In this document: positions 27,549 through 37,453 of the stretch, in pieces
Numbering within the stretch: the stretch's first letter is position 1
Layout of the letters: each line of letters begins with the position of its first letter
From: Aquabacterium sp.
GTDB lineage: Bacteria > Pseudomonadota > Gammaproteobacteria > Burkholderiales > Burkholderiaceae_C
Assembly: GCF_016234775.1 (NCBI RefSeq)
Contig: NZ_JACRAH010000009.1
Coordinates: forward strand, 1 to 64,000
Length of the DNA stretch: 64,000 bases
Direction of reading: 5' to 3'
Notes under the pieces: model-generated
What the model saw: only the letters and a program-made list of their open reading frames with translations
Database searches by the model: none
Told to the model about the DNA's origin: nothing
Made by a program: the position numbers and the translations under genes

Positions 27549-28591
27549 GCGTCTTGCCGTGATGTGTCGGTTGTCTTGTTGCCGCGCGTGGCCTGACGGG
27601 GTTCGATCTCGCTGGCCTGGGCTGCGTCGTAGGCCTCTACGATGCGGGCGACCAGCGGATGGCGCACGACGTCTGCGGACGTAAAGCGGGTGAAGGCCAC
27701 GCCCTTGACCCGTTTGAGGATGCGCTCTGCCTCGATCAAGCCGCTCTTGGCCCCTTTGGGCAGGTCGATCTGGCTGACATCGCCCGTGACCACGGCGCGG
27801 GCACCAAAGCCGATGCGGGTGAGGAACATCTTCATCTGCTCGGGCGTGGTGTTCTGCGCCTCGTCCAGGATCACGAAAGCGTGGTTGAGCGTGCGCCCGC
27901 GCATGAAAGCCAACGGTGCGATCTCGATCAGGCCCTTCTCGAAAGCCTTGGTGACGCGGTCAAAACCCATCAGGTCGTACAGGGCGTCATACAGCGGGCG
28001 CAAGTAGGGGTCGACCTTTTGCGTCAGGTCGCCAGGCAGGAAGCCCAGGCGCTCACCGGCTTCTACTGCGGGGCGGGTCAGCACGATGCGCTGCACGGCA
28101 CTGCGCTCCAGGGCATCCACCGCGCAGGCCACCGCCAGAAAGGTTTTGCCCGTGCCGGCCGGGCCGATGCCGAAGCTCAGGTCGTGCGACAGGATGTTGC
28201 GCAGGTACTGGACCTGGTTGGGCGTGCGGCCGTGCAGGTCGGCGCGGCGGGTGTGCAGGGTGGGGCCGTCGGCTTCTTCGTCGGGCAGCGCCTGCACCTC
28301 GTCGGCCGATTTGGGCTGGCGGGCCCGCTGCTGACTGGCCAGGCTGGAGGTGATGGCCAGTTGCACCATTTCGGCGCTGATGGGCTTGGCGCTGCGCGCG
28401 TACAGCGCATCCAGCAATTCGACCACCTGTTGGGGGACGCCCCGGGCCCCTTCGACGCGGAATTGCTCGCCGCGCCGCGTCATCGTCACGCCAAAAGCGG
28501 CCTCGATGGTGCGCAGGTGTTCATCCAGCGGACCGCACAAGTGGGCCAGTCGGGTGTTGTCAGGGGGGGAAAAGCTGTGCCGCAGTTGCAT
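27545..28591 (-). CDS. PhoH-family ATPase
   Basis: The PhoH/PhoL-type P-loop ATPase is linked to RNA metabolism and commonly paired with YbeY. The Walker A motif is GPAGTGKT; the DEAQN box lies in AFVILDEAQNT. An N-terminal KH-like region precedes it. An ATG nine codons further upstream (28618) exists, but MQLRHSFSPPDNTRL at 28591 is the usual family start. Overlaps ybeY by four bases. Divergent from the sensor kinase gene at 28719. Confidence 0.9.
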   Translation of the reverse strand: MQLRHSFSPPDNTRLAHLCGPLDEHLRTIEAAFGVTMTRRGEQFRVEGARGVPQQVVELLDALYARSAKPISAEMVQLAITSSLASQQRARQPKSADEVQALPDEEADGPTLHTRRADLHGRTPNQVQYLRNILSHDLSFGIGPAGTGKTFLAVACAVDALERSAVQRIVLTRPAVEAGERLGFLPGDLTQKVDPYLRPLYDALYDLMGFDRVTKAFEKGLIEIAPLAFMRGRTLNHAFVILDEAQNTTPEQMKMFLTRIGFGARAVVTGDVSQIDLPKGAKSGLIEAERILKRVKGVAFTRFTSADVVRHPLVARIVEAYDAAQASEIEPRQATRGNKTTDTSRQDA

Positions 28592-28718
28592 GAAAGCCCC
28601 GGTAGGGAGAGAAAGCATGCAAATTGTCGCCTGCCCGAGGCTTCACCATGTGACATATATTGCGAAAATCGGAGAGTCTTCGCACACATGGTGTGTGCGA
28701 CGGGCTTTGGAGTCTTCC

Positions 28719-30848
28719 TTGAGCAAATTGCATCGTTGGTGGCAGTCCTGGGCCCAAAGGTCATCGTCTGCCGATTCGGATACCGACGGCGAAGGTGGTC
28801 CATCGGGTACGGTCGGGCGCTCGCCTGCCCAGGTTCGTCGTTTGTGGCTGTTGTTGGGGCTGGGCCTGATCCTGGCCTTGGTGGTGGCCTACGTCATGGT
28901 CGCCCTGAACCGGGAAACCGTTCGACTGAGCCGTCCATCCACCATCGTGGCAGCCATGGCGGCAGAAAGCTCAGTCCAGTCACTCGATCAGGCTTGGTCA
29001 GTGCGCAGCAACGCCAACCAGTTTCCCGCCGGGCAGACTGGGCATTTGCAGAGCCTGCCTGACGAGTGGGCCAAGACGCAGATTGGCTACCAGGGCGCCG
29101 TCTGGTATCGCTTCAACTTTGATGCCAACAAGCTGCCCGCGCCGGATCAGGTCATGGCGGTCTACATCGAGCGTGCCTGCTCCAACGTGGAGGCGCATCT
29201 CAATGGCCAGTTGCTCTACCGTGGTGGCCGCATGACCGAACCTTATGCGCGCAACTGCTATCGCTCGCACGTCATCCCGTTGCCGACCTTCCTGCTGCGC
29301 GAGGCACACAACCAGTTGGACATCAAGGTGGCGGGTTATCCCATCAACCGCGTGACGGCGCGGCAACGTGCCGGCGGGCTGGCCGCCGTGAGCATCGGGC
29401 CGCTGCAGGAAATCCGCGAACTGTATGAGCAACAGGAGTTCTGGACGACCACCGTGTCTCAGGTGCTGGGCGGCATCCTGGCTGTGCTGGGCGTGTTTGC
29501 CCTGGGCCTGGCCTGGGTGCGCCGGCTCGATTACCTGCTGTACTTCGGGTTCCTGACCATCGGCTGGTCGATGATGACCGGGCGGATGTGGCTCAGCGAT
29601 GTGGCGGTGCCCAATGCGGGCGTCGAGGTGCTGATTGCCATGATGTTCGCGCCCATGACGGCCTTTGCCATTAAATTCCTGCTGGGCTATGCCGGGCAGA
29701 GCATGGGGGCGGTCAACCGTGGCGCACGCAAGCGCCAGCTCAACGCCGTGCTGTGGGCCCAGTGCGTGCTGTTTCCCATCAGCCTGTTGGCCATGGGCAC
29801 GGACCGTCTCTTCATGGGTGCCCGCATCTGGTACGTGCTGTTTGCGCTGGAGCTGTTCGTGACGATCGGCTTCTTCCTGTGGGTGGCAGGCAAGAAGCGC
29901 CGCACCGAGTTCTGGCTGATGAGCGCCGCCCTGGGTGTGGTGGCCGCAGTGCTGGGCATCGAGCTGACATTCCAGAGCGGCTTGGTCAAGTTGTGGGGCG
30001 TACACATCACCCACTTCGTGATGCCGCTGCTGTATGCGGCGGTGGCGGTGCGTTTGATTCAGGTTTACGCCCGCGCGCTGCAGACCGCTGAGGGTGCCCG
30101 CAAGCAACTGGAGCGCCGCGTGCAGGAAATCAGTGGCGAGATCGAGCGCAACTTCAACCAGATAGCCGAACTGCGCGTCGAGCAGATCGCCGAGAAGGAG
30201 CGCAAGCGCATCGCGGCCGACCTGCACGATGACCTGGGCGCCAAACTGCTGACCATCGTGCACACCAGTGACAACGACCGCATCTCCACCCTGGCGCGTG
30301 AAGCGCTGGAAGAAATGCGCCTGTCCGTGCGTGGCCTGACCGGCAAGCCCATGGTGCTGTCCGACGCCCTGGCCGACTGGCGGGCCGAAGTGGTGTCCCG
30401 TCTGGGGCAGGCGGGCATCGAATGCGAGTGGCGCAACCCCAATGACATCATCGAAGAGCCACTTTCGTCACGTACTTATGTGCAGACCACGCGTATCCTG
30501 AGGGAGGCGGTCAGCAATGTGATCAAGCACAGTGGTGCCTCGCATGTGGTGATCTCGGCCGAGGTGCACCTGGAGCACCACGATTTCGTGCTGGTCATTC
30601 AGGACAACGGCAAGGGCATTCCGATGGAGTTGGACGGTCGCCTGGACCGTGGCCACGGCATGACCAGCATGAAGCACCGTGCCAAGCAGTTGAGCGGCCA
30701 GTGTCTGGTCGAATCGGGGCCGGGTTTTGGCACCGTGATCCGTTTGACCCTGCCATTGGAAATCGCCACCATGCAACAAGTCTTGCCAACATCGCTCTCG
30801 GGAAGCCCCGGCGCTGCTAGCATGCGAAATATTGCGCGTGGACACTGA
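28719..30848 (+). CDS. 7TM sensor histidine kinase (HisKA_3 type)
   Basis: This protein of about 709 residues has one N-terminal membrane helix, an extracytoplasmic sensor (about 75-230) that resembles 7TMR-DISM extracellular domains, seven membrane helices (about 245-450), a coiled coil, and a NarX/DesK-type kinase core. The phospho-acceptor His is in IAADLHDDLGA; the ATPase has REAVSNVIKHS, DNGKGI and GHGMTSM. I chose the TTG at 28719, with GGAG six bases upstream, because no ATG is well placed. A GTG at 28695 is an alternative. The next gene is its likely LuxR-type partner, 37 bases downstream. Confidence 0.87.
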   Translation: MSKLHRWWQSWAQRSSSADSDTDGEGGPSGTVGRSPAQVRRLWLLLGLGLILALVVAYVMVALNRETVRLSRPSTIVAAMAAESSVQSLDQAWSVRSNANQFPAGQTGHLQSLPDEWAKTQIGYQGAVWYRFNFDANKLPAPDQVMAVYIERACSNVEAHLNGQLLYRGGRMTEPYARNCYRSHVIPLPTFLLREAHNQLDIKVAGYPINRVTARQRAGGLAAVSIGPLQEIRELYEQQEFWTTTVSQVLGGILAVLGVFALGLAWVRRLDYLLYFGFLTIGWSMMTGRMWLSDVAVPNAGVEVLIAMMFAPMTAFAIKFLLGYAGQSMGAVNRGARKRQLNAVLWAQCVLFPISLLAMGTDRLFMGARIWYVLFALELFVTIGFFLWVAGKKRRTEFWLMSAALGVVAAVLGIELTFQSGLVKLWGVHITHFVMPLLYAAVAVRLIQVYARALQTAEGARKQLERRVQEISGEIERNFNQIAELRVEQIAEKERKRIAADLHDDLGAKLLTIVHTSDNDRISTLAREALEEMRLSVRGLTGKPMVLSDALADWRAEVVSRLGQAGIECEWRNPNDIIEEPLSSRTYVQTTRILREAVSNVIKHSGASHVVISAEVHLEHHDFVLVIQDNGKGIPMELDGRLDRGHGMTSMKHRAKQLSGQCLVESGPGFGTVIRLTLPLEIATMQQVLPTSLSGSPGAASMRNIARGH

Positions 30849-30885
30849 TCCCAGCGTTCCTAGTTTGAAGTGAGGCCCGTCCACC

Positions 30886-31545
30886 ATGAAGCAAATCCTT
30901 TTACTTGAAGACCTGCCCGAAATCCGCGTGTGGCTCAAGACCCTCGCGCTTCAGGTGTTCCCCGGTGCCCAGATCAGCGAGGCCTCGCGTATTCATGACG
31001 CGCTGGAGTTGGTCAACGCGGTGCGCTTTGACGTCGCCATGGTCGACCTGGGTCTGCCAGACGGCTCCGGCGTCGAGGTGGTGCAGGCCTTGCGCGAAAA
31101 GCAGCCCGATGTGCAGTCCGTGGTCGTGACCATTCACGATGACGACGATCACCTCTTCCCCGCCCTGCAGGCCGGCGCCTTCGGCTACCTGCTCAAAGAG
31201 CAGTCGCGCGAGCAACTGGCCGAGCAGTTGCACCGCATCAGCCAGGGTGAGCCCCCGCTGTCGCCCTCGATTGCCCGTCGCGTGATCCAGTACTTCACCG
31301 CACAAGCACGTCAGCAGCCCATCCAGCCCGATACCGTGACGCCGCACGTGCAGCTCACCGATCGCGAAAACGAAGTGCTGTTGCGCGTGGCCAAGGGCTT
31401 CACGCTGCCCGAAATCGGCCAGCAGCTGAACCTGTCGCGCCACACGATCGCCGACTACGTCAAGCAGATCTACCGCAAGCTCAATGTGTCCTCGCGTGCC
31501 GAGGCCGCGCTGGAAGCCCAGCGTCTGGGTTTGTTCCGCCGTTAA
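30886..31545 (+). CDS. NarL/FixJ (LuxR-type) response regulator
   Basis: The 219-residue protein has a receiver domain (acidic residues in LLLEDLPEI, phospho-acceptor in AMVDLGLPDGSG, Lys in LLKEQ) and a C-terminal LuxR-type helix-turn-helix (LTDRENEVLLRVAKGFT, then IGQQLNLSRHTIADYVKQIY). It directly follows the 7TM kinase gene and is very probably its partner. Targets are unknown. Confidence 0.92.
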   Translation: MKQILLLEDLPEIRVWLKTLALQVFPGAQISEASRIHDALELVNAVRFDVAMVDLGLPDGSGVEVVQALREKQPDVQSVVVTIHDDDDHLFPALQAGAFGYLLKEQSREQLAEQLHRISQGEPPLSPSIARRVIQYFTAQARQQPIQPDTVTPHVQLTDRENEVLLRVAKGFTLPEIGQQLNLSRHTIADYVKQIYRKLNVSSRAEAALEAQRLGLFRR

Positions 31546-31554
31546 GTCTTGTAG

Positions 31555-32130
31555 ATGATTGCTCGCCTGACCGGGCTGCTGGCCGAAAAGCAGCCGCCCT
31601 TTGTACTGGTCGACGTCAATGGCGTCGGCTACGAAGTGCAGGTGCCCATGAGCACCTTCTACAACTTGCCTGAACTGGGCGCCAAGGTTACCTTGCTGAC
31701 CCAGTTCATCGTGCGTGAAGATGCGCAACTGCTGTTTGGCTTCCTGACGGCTGCCGAGCGCGAATCCTTCCGTGAGCTGATCAAGATCAGCGGCGTGGGC
31801 CCGCGCATCGCCTTGGCACTGTTGTCGGGCTTGAGTTCCAGCGAACTGGCGCAGGCGGTGGCCGCACAAGACACCACGCGCCTGGTCAAGGTGCCGGGCA
31901 TCGGCAAGAAGACGGCCGAGCGCTTGTTGCTCGAACTCAAGGGTAAGTTGGCGCCCGCGCTGGCCACTCCCGGTTTTGCCGCCGTGAGCGATAGCCAGGC
32001 TGACATCCTGCAGGCCCTGATCGCCCTGGGTTATTCCGACAAGGAAGCGCAGGCTGCCTTGAAAGCCTTGCCGCCCGACGTGTCGGTCAGCGAGGGCATC
32101 AAGCAAGCCCTGAAATCCCTGGCTCGCTGA
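31555..32130 (+). CDS. ruvA: Holliday junction DNA helicase subunit RuvA
   Basis: The 191-residue protein binds Holliday junctions and loads RuvB. The OB-fold N-domain ([20 protein letters not shown]), the helix-hairpin-helix regions ([15 protein letters not shown] and [16 protein letters not shown]) and the C-terminal RuvB-binding domain ([16 protein letters not shown]) are all present. It lies nine bases after the response regulator gene. ruvB and ruvC are not next to it, unlike the common ruvCAB order. Confidence 0.97.
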   Translation: MIARLTGLLAEKQPPFVLVDVNGVGYEVQVPMSTFYNLPELGAKVTLLTQFIVREDAQLLFGFLTAAERESFRELIKISGVGPRIALALLSGLSSSELAQAVAAQDTTRLVKVPGIGKKTAERLLLELKGKLAPALATPGFAAVSDSQADILQALIALGYSDKEAQAALKALPPDVSVSEGIKQALKSLAR

Positions 32131-32203
32131 GCCTGGTGGGCCCCCCGATTCAGGGCATCATAGGCGGCTTGAGTGGCCTTGCAATTTTCCTGATCTGAAC
32201 GGC

Positions 32204-33109
32204 ATGACTTCCTGGCTTTTCGACGGCGCTGGTCGACGCGCCCTGCAACAAACAGCGCTGTTGGCGATGGGGCTTTTCGGGGGGGGATCCCTGATGGCGA
32301 TGACCTCGGTCAAGCCCCCGCCCAAGCCCGCAGCCAAGGCGGTGCCTGTGCATGACACGGCGCAAGCGTTTTGTCAGGACATGGCCAGGCGTTTGCCCAA
32401 TCTGCCCCTCGCCGTGTGCGCCAAGGCCCAGTTGATGCCCATTGCTGCGCGTTCGGCGCAAGGGCGCCCCTTGTTCCAGCGTGATGTGATTTCCAGCAAT
32501 GCCCACCTGCGCGTGCTGGTCATCGGCGGCATCCATGGTGATGAACTCTCGTCGACTTCATTGGTCATGCACTGGATTGCGGCCGCAGGTGAGACGCCTT
32601 CCAACATCCATTGGCGTTTCATCCCGCTGATGAACCCGGACGGCATGTTGCTGGACAAGCCCACGCGCACCAACTCGCGCGGGGTCGACCTCAATCGTAA
32701 CTTCCCGACCCCGAACTGGGACAAGGAAGCGCCGATGTACTGGAACCAGCGCACGCAGAAAGACCCACGCCGCTACCCTGGGCCGAAGGCGTTGTCCGAG
32801 CCCGAATCCAAGTGGCTGTTTGACGAGATGGAGCGCTGGAAGCCCAATCTGATCGTGTCAGTGCATGCGCCCTATGGTGTGCTGGACTTTGACGGTCCCA
32901 CCTCGCCGCCTCAGCGGCTGGGGCGGCTGTATCTGGATCAGGTCGGCATCTTTCCTGGCAGCCTGGGCAACTATGGCGGGGTGCACAAGAAGGTGCCGGT
33001 GGTGACCATCGAGCTGCCCAGCGCATTGCGCACCCCTCAGGAGGCAGAGATCCGCCAGATGTGGCTGGATCTGCTGCGCTGGACCGCCGAGCGCCTGGGC
33101 GCCGGTTGA
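32204..33109 (+). CDS. M14-family zinc carboxypeptidase, murein peptide amidase-like
   Basis: The 301-residue protein matches the M14 peptidases related to MpaA, which cleave the meso-diaminopimelate bond of murein peptides. Zinc ligands are in GGIHGDE and SVHAP; SRGVDLNRNFP supplies the substrate-binding Arg and TIELPSA the catalytic Glu. An N-terminal hydrophobic stretch (ALLAMGLFGGGSLMAM) suggests export, unlike cytoplasmic E. coli MpaA. There is no clear ribosome binding site. It is convergent with the hybrid kinase gene. Confidence 0.85.
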   Translation: MTSWLFDGAGRRALQQTALLAMGLFGGGSLMAMTSVKPPPKPAAKAVPVHDTAQAFCQDMARRLPNLPLAVCAKAQLMPIAARSAQGRPLFQRDVISSNAHLRVLVIGGIHGDELSSTSLVMHWIAAAGETPSNIHWRFIPLMNPDGMLLDKPTRTNSRGVDLNRNFPTPNWDKEAPMYWNQRTQKDPRRYPGPKALSEPESKWLFDEMERWKPNLIVSVHAPYGVLDFDGPTSPPQRLGRLYLDQVGIFPGSLGNYGGVHKKVPVVTIELPSALRTPQEAEIRQMWLDLLRWTAERLGAG

Positions 33110-33124
33110 GCCTCAGGGCGGCGA

Positions 33125-34906
33125 TCAGCGCGTGGGCGGTGCCGCTTGTGCGCTGGGCAGGGCCGCCAGGATCTGCAGCAGCCGGTTGATCTGCAGCGGC
33201 TTGACCAGGTAATGGCTGAAGCCCGTTTGCAGCGCCTTGGCGATGTGATCGGGCAGGGCGTCCGCACTCAGTGCAATCAGTGGCAGCTTCTTGAAGTCAG
33301 GCTGGGCACGCAGGCGGCGGCAGAGATCGAGGCCGGAGCCATCGGGCAGGTTGATGTCCACCAGGGCCACGTCGGGGTGGGTGGCTTCGATGCTGGCCAT
33401 GCCTTCCGCCGCCGTTTCGGCCGAGTAGAGCCTGACTTGCGGATAGGCTGCAAACATGGCTTCCACCAGGCTGCGGTTCAGCGCGTTGTCCTCGATGTGC
33501 ACCACGCGCAGCGGTGGCAGCGACACGGCGGGCTCGTTGCTGCCGCGGTTCACGGTGGAGCGCAGGTTGCCGGGGCCTTCAGCCAGTGGCAGCCTCAGGG
33601 CAAACACGCTGCCCTTGCCCAGGGTACTGGTGACATCGATGCGGCCGTGCATCAGTTCGGCCAGGCGTTGCGACACCGCCAGACCCAGTCCGTTGCCGGA
33701 GGGTTTGCCGGGTGCCGTGTCAAAGCGCATGAAGGGCTGGAACAGGCGGGGCAGGTCGTTCTGCTCGATGCCGAAGCCCTGGTCGCGCACTTCGATGATG
33801 CCCACGCGGTCATCCTGCGAGATCTTGCCTTGCAGCCAGATGGTCGATCCCTGCGGACTGAACTTGATGGCATTGCTCATCAGGTTCAGGAGGATGGCGC
33901 GGGTGTGTTGCGGGTCGGCCCAGACAGCGGGGCACTGGCTGTCCACCACCACGGTGATGTCCTGCGCCAGGGCGTCGTCTTCCAGGGCGGCCCGCACTTC
34001 GCGCAGCAGCACCGACAGCTCCACACGTTGCGGGCGAATGCCCAGCGGCTTGTCGTCCAGCTTGGCGTATTCCAGGGCCTGATCCAGCAGCGACAGCAAC
34101 TGCTGCCCAGCCGTGTGGATGTGGCCGATCTGGCGGCGTTGCGCTTCGGGCAACTGCGTGTCGTTGGCCATGTCCAGCAGCTGCGTGAAGCCCAGGATGG
34201 CGTTGAGCGGCGAGCGCATGCTGTGGCTCATGCGGGAGAGGAACTCGACCTTGGTGGCCAGGGCCACTTCGGCTTCCAGGCGCTTGGCGTGTTCGTTGTC
34301 CGCGCGGCGGCGATCGCTGATGTCGGTCAGGACCTCGATGTAGCGGTTGATCTGGCCGTCGGGCCCGTGCACAGGTTGCACCGAGCGCGAAACCCAGAAG
34401 GGCTCGCCATCCTTGCGGTGGTGGCAGACCTCCAGCCGTTCGACGCTGCCGCCTTGGGCCAGCACCTGGTTGATGCGGGTGATGGTGGCGGGGTCGGTGT
34501 GCGGGCCGCTGAGCAGCTCCTCCGGCAACTGGCCGTGGCACTCGGTCAGCGAAAAACCCGTCAGGCGGGTGAAGGCCGGGTTGACCCAGCTGATGCAGCG
34601 CTGGGCATCGCAGATCAGGATCGCATCGGTGACCCGGTCTGCCACCAGCGCCAGCTCCTGGTTGGTGGCCTGTGAGCGTTGCAAGGCAGCCTGCAGCTGG
34701 CGCATGACCTGCCCTTGCTGCTCGAAAGCGTCGTGGCGGAGCTGGAGTTCGTCGAGAAGGCGTTGTGCGTCGTCTGCCATGGTGTCGGAAACGCCCACGG
34801 GTAGTGAGCGGCGTACGTTGGCGGGGCGCCATGTGGCCGTGTCGGCCAGTCCGGCGGGAGGGAAGAGGGGGGTGTCTTCAGAAGAGGCTGAGCGGATGTC
34901 AGGCAT
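33125..34906 (-). CDS. Hybrid PAS histidine kinase with C-terminal receiver
   Basis: The soluble protein of about 593 residues has a coiled coil (about 50-90), a PAS/PAC domain (about 90-210), and a histidine kinase core (H-box FLSRMSHSMRSPLNAILGF; ATPase with NLMSNAIKFS, DQGFGI and GNGLGLAVS). A receiver domain (about 470-590) follows, with VALVDINLPDGSG as phospho-acceptor region. The frame is open nine codons upstream, but the ATG at 34906 has GAGGAG before it. There is no output domain, so it should feed a separate Hpt or regulator. The partner is not in the window by proximity. Confidence 0.9.
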   Translation of the reverse strand: MPDIRSASSEDTPLFPPAGLADTATWRPANVRRSLPVGVSDTMADDAQRLLDELQLRHDAFEQQGQVMRQLQAALQRSQATNQELALVADRVTDAILICDAQRCISWVNPAFTRLTGFSLTECHGQLPEELLSGPHTDPATITRINQVLAQGGSVERLEVCHHRKDGEPFWVSRSVQPVHGPDGQINRYIEVLTDISDRRRADNEHAKRLEAEVALATKVEFLSRMSHSMRSPLNAILGFTQLLDMANDTQLPEAQRRQIGHIHTAGQQLLSLLDQALEYAKLDDKPLGIRPQRVELSVLLREVRAALEDDALAQDITVVVDSQCPAVWADPQHTRAILLNLMSNAIKFSPQGSTIWLQGKISQDDRVGIIEVRDQGFGIEQNDLPRLFQPFMRFDTAPGKPSGNGLGLAVSQRLAELMHGRIDVTSTLGKGSVFALRLPLAEGPGNLRSTVNRGSNEPAVSLPPLRVVHIEDNALNRSLVEAMFAAYPQVRLYSAETAAEGMASIEATHPDVALVDINLPDGSGLDLCRRLRAQPDFKKLPLIALSADALPDHIAKALQTGFSHYLVKPLQINRLLQILAALPSAQAAPPTR

Positions 34907-35175
34907 GGCGATTCTCCTCACGTCGTGACCCATCGTCTTGTTCGCTTTCGGGCTTGAAGCAAGCCTGCGCCGACGACCAGATACAAGCTCGGTTTCAGCG
35001 CCTGGGAATGTGCAGTGTAGGCACTTCTGACAGCTTTGACCATGTAGAGGGCCTAGTGTTTACGATGTCGTTGTGAACTGCACGACGCATTAACCGGCCG
35101 GCCAATGCCTGGGGCATGCGCTACATTCGACCAATCGCGGCGGATATCGCTGCAGCAGTCATTTGTGATGAGGTC

Positions 35176-35751
35176 ATGGGTCTCTCGCGCATTTACTTTT
35201 TGTCAGCGCTGATGCTGTTGCTCACGGGCTGCAGCAGCCTCTTGCCGCGCGGCAGCACGGAGAGCCAGTCCGGCTTTGGCACTTTTGAGGAGGCGCGCGA
35301 TGCCATTGAGCGCGTCAAACCCTACGAAACCACCGTGGCGCAGCTCAAGGAACTGGGCTTTGATGTGCTGGCCTCGGCCAATGTGCGTCTGATTCCTTAT
35401 CCGGAAGTGGTGGCCCGCCTGGCGCCCAATCCCAGTGTGCCGCTGGCCATGCTGGATCCCGGTATCCGCGATTGCATCGAGGCGCGGCAACTGTGTCGTG
35501 CCTATGAATTCAGTTTTGGTCGCCAGAACAGCCACCGCGAGGGCAGCTTCTGGGCCGATTTCCTCAACTTTCGTCGCCGCACGGAGATCAGCGGCTGGAA
35601 GTTCCAGGGACTGATCGTGGCCAGGGATGGCGTGGTGCTGTTTCGCAACCATGGTGGCGAGCCTCAGATCAAGCAGACGGAGCGCCACTCCAATCCGCTG
35701 GGGCCTCTGCAGCCTGCTGGCGAAGCCGCTGGCGCCCTGATCAAACGTTGA
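35176..35751 (+). CDS. Lipoprotein of unknown function
   Basis: The protein has about 191 residues. The start at 35176 (MGLSRIYFLSALMLLLTGCSS) gives a clean lipoprotein signal with lipobox LLTGC. The mature part has no domain I recognise. It is charged, with a Cys pair (DCIEARQLC) in the middle and a C-terminal segment (FQGLIVARDGVVLFRNHGGE) that may be a beta-hairpin. An upstream ATG at 35116 would hide the signal peptide and was rejected. Its membrane destination is uncertain; Ser at +2 would favour the outer membrane. Confidence 0.8.
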   Translation: MGLSRIYFLSALMLLLTGCSSLLPRGSTESQSGFGTFEEARDAIERVKPYETTVAQLKELGFDVLASANVRLIPYPEVVARLAPNPSVPLAMLDPGIRDCIEARQLCRAYEFSFGRQNSHREGSFWADFLNFRRRTEISGWKFQGLIVARDGVVLFRNHGGEPQIKQTERHSNPLGPLQPAGEAAGALIKR

Positions 35752-35850
35752 GCCACGCGACGACTTGACCCTTCAACCCATCGGGCTGCGACCTTGCGGT
35801 AATCTGCTGGCCGGATTCAACCTTCCGCCACTTTCAGCCACGGTGCCAAC

Positions 35851-36339
35851 ATGACGTCTGTTTACGATTTTGAAGCGCAAACCATCACCGGTGAATCCGT
35901 CAAGCTGGACCAGTACCGGGGCAAGGTGCTCCTGATCGTCAATACGGCCAGCAAGTGCGGCTTCACGCCTCAGTTTGAGGGGCTGGAGAAGCTGTGGAAA
36001 GACCATGGCGCCAAGGGCCTGGCGGTGGTGGGCTTCCCGTGCAACCAGTTCGGCTCGCAGGATCCGGGTGCCGACAGCGACATCGCCTCGTTCTGCCAGC
36101 TCAACTATGGTGTGAGCTTCCCGATGATGGCCAAGATCGACGTCAATGGCCCCAAGGCCCACCCGCTGTACCAGTGGCTGGTCAAGGAGGCGCCCGGCAT
36201 CCTGGGCACCAAGTCCATCAAGTGGAACTTCACCAAGTTCCTCATCGGCCGTGATGGCCGCGTGCTGGGGCGCTATGCCCCTACCGATACGCCCAAGGGC
36301 TTGCTGGCCGACATCGAAAAGGCCTTGGCCGTCGGGTGA
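35851..36339 (+). CDS. Glutathione peroxidase, cytosolic
   Basis: The 162-residue peroxidase has the catalytic motif NTASKCGFTPQ, GFPCNQFGSQDPG with a second Cys, and KWNFTKFLIGRDG. The second Cys suggests a thioredoxin-dependent mechanism of the BtuE/Gpx type. There is no signal peptide, so it acts in the cytosol, in contrast to the exported paralogue at 3787. It is a single gene. Confidence 0.93.
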   Translation: MTSVYDFEAQTITGESVKLDQYRGKVLLIVNTASKCGFTPQFEGLEKLWKDHGAKGLAVVGFPCNQFGSQDPGADSDIASFCQLNYGVSFPMMAKIDVNGPKAHPLYQWLVKEAPGILGTKSIKWNFTKFLIGRDGRVLGRYAPTDTPKGLLADIEKALAVG

Positions 36340-36473
36340 GATTGACCCGGACAGGGTGGGTCATCAAGGGCTTTCTCGCCCGTCACGCAGCCTTTGGCGC
36401 GGCCAGAATCGAGGCCCGCGCGGCCAGGGAGACTTGGCCCTGACATGGGTCTGTTCACTTAAGGAGGGCTCTG

Positions 36474-37347
36474 GTGCAAGGTGACGTCGTTTCCAGCGTG
36501 CTGTTGCCGTTGATTCTCGCTTTCATCATGTTTTCGCTTGGCCTGGGGCTCACGCTGGGCGACTTTAAGCGCATCCTGATGCAGCCCCGTGCCTTGGTGG
36601 TAGGTGTGCTTTGCCACTTCGTGCTGCTGCCGCTGGCCTGTTTCGGCATGCTCAAGCTGATGGGCATGGGGGGGCTTTTGCGGTTGGGTTCATGATCCTG
36701 GCGGCGTGCCCCACCGGCGCCACCTCCAACTTGCTGACCTACCTGGCTCGAGGGGATGTGGCCCTGGCGCTGAGTTTCACGGCGCTGGCCAGCGTGCTGA
36801 CCATCTTCACCTTGCCTGTGATCGTGACGGCGGCGTTGGCTCACTTCATGGGCGCCGAGCGTCCGGTTGATGTCCCTGTTGGTTTCATGATGATGCAGGT
36901 GGCCGGTCTCATGGGGTTACCTGTGTCATTTGGCATGGTGGCACGCCACCGATGGGCGGCTTGGGCCAAGCGGTTCGAGCCGACTGCCACGCGCATTGCC
37001 ACGGTGTTGTTCGTACTCATCCTTGTGATGGCCATGTTCAGGAACTGGGGCGTTGTGCAAAGCCATTTCATGTTGCTGGCACCCTTGTCCCTGGCCCTCA
37101 ACTTGAGCATGCTCTGCTTGGGCTTTACCGTGGCCTGGTTGGCACGTCTTTCACGGAGTCAGTCCATCACCCTGGGCATCGAGACGGCGGTTCAAAATGC
37201 GGCGCTCTCCCTGGTGATCGCCAGTTCGGTACTGAAGAATACATGGCCATTCCTGGCGCTCTCTACGGCGTGATGATGTACATCGGCGGCTTGTTGTTTG
37301 CCTGGGCGATGCGTAGCTACGTGGCAAAGCCCATGGAACGACCGTAA
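36474..37347 (+). pseudogene. Bile acid:sodium symporter-family transporter, two frameshifts
   Basis: Three overlapping frames together encode one transporter of about 290 residues. The first part (36474-36695, GTG start with AAGGAGGG upstream) runs LSLGLGLTLGDFKRIL to GMG. The second frame (to 37273) contains AACPTGATSNLLTYLA and ETAVQNAALSLVIA, typical of the SBF family. The third (to 37347) gives MAIPGALYGVMMYIGG. Each switch needs one added base: the first within a run of seven G at 36668-36674, the second near 37238-37245. Either the gene is dead, or the sequence has two errors; the G run could also be a slippage site. A terminator overlaps the end. Confidence 0.8.
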
Positions 37348-37367
37348 ATCACGAACGGTCGTTTTAT
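37337..37367 (+). terminator. Rho-independent terminator after the symporter gene
   Basis: The perfect nine-base repeat AACGACCGT/ACGGTCGTT encloses the stop codon of the third frame and is followed by TTTATT. It shows that this transcription unit was, or is, properly terminated, supporting the 37347 end of the gene. Confidence 0.8.
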
Positions 37368-37453
37368 TCCAGAAAACCCCGCTAAAGCGGACATTGGCCA
37401 GGTCGAAAGCGCATAGGTTGCGGATTGACCGCGTGTCCTTGTCTGGAGGTCTT

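Noticed and set aside
36668-36674. Programmed frameshift in the symporter-family gene
   Set aside because: A second, independent shift follows about 570 bases later without a slippery sequence, so programming is less likely than decay or error.
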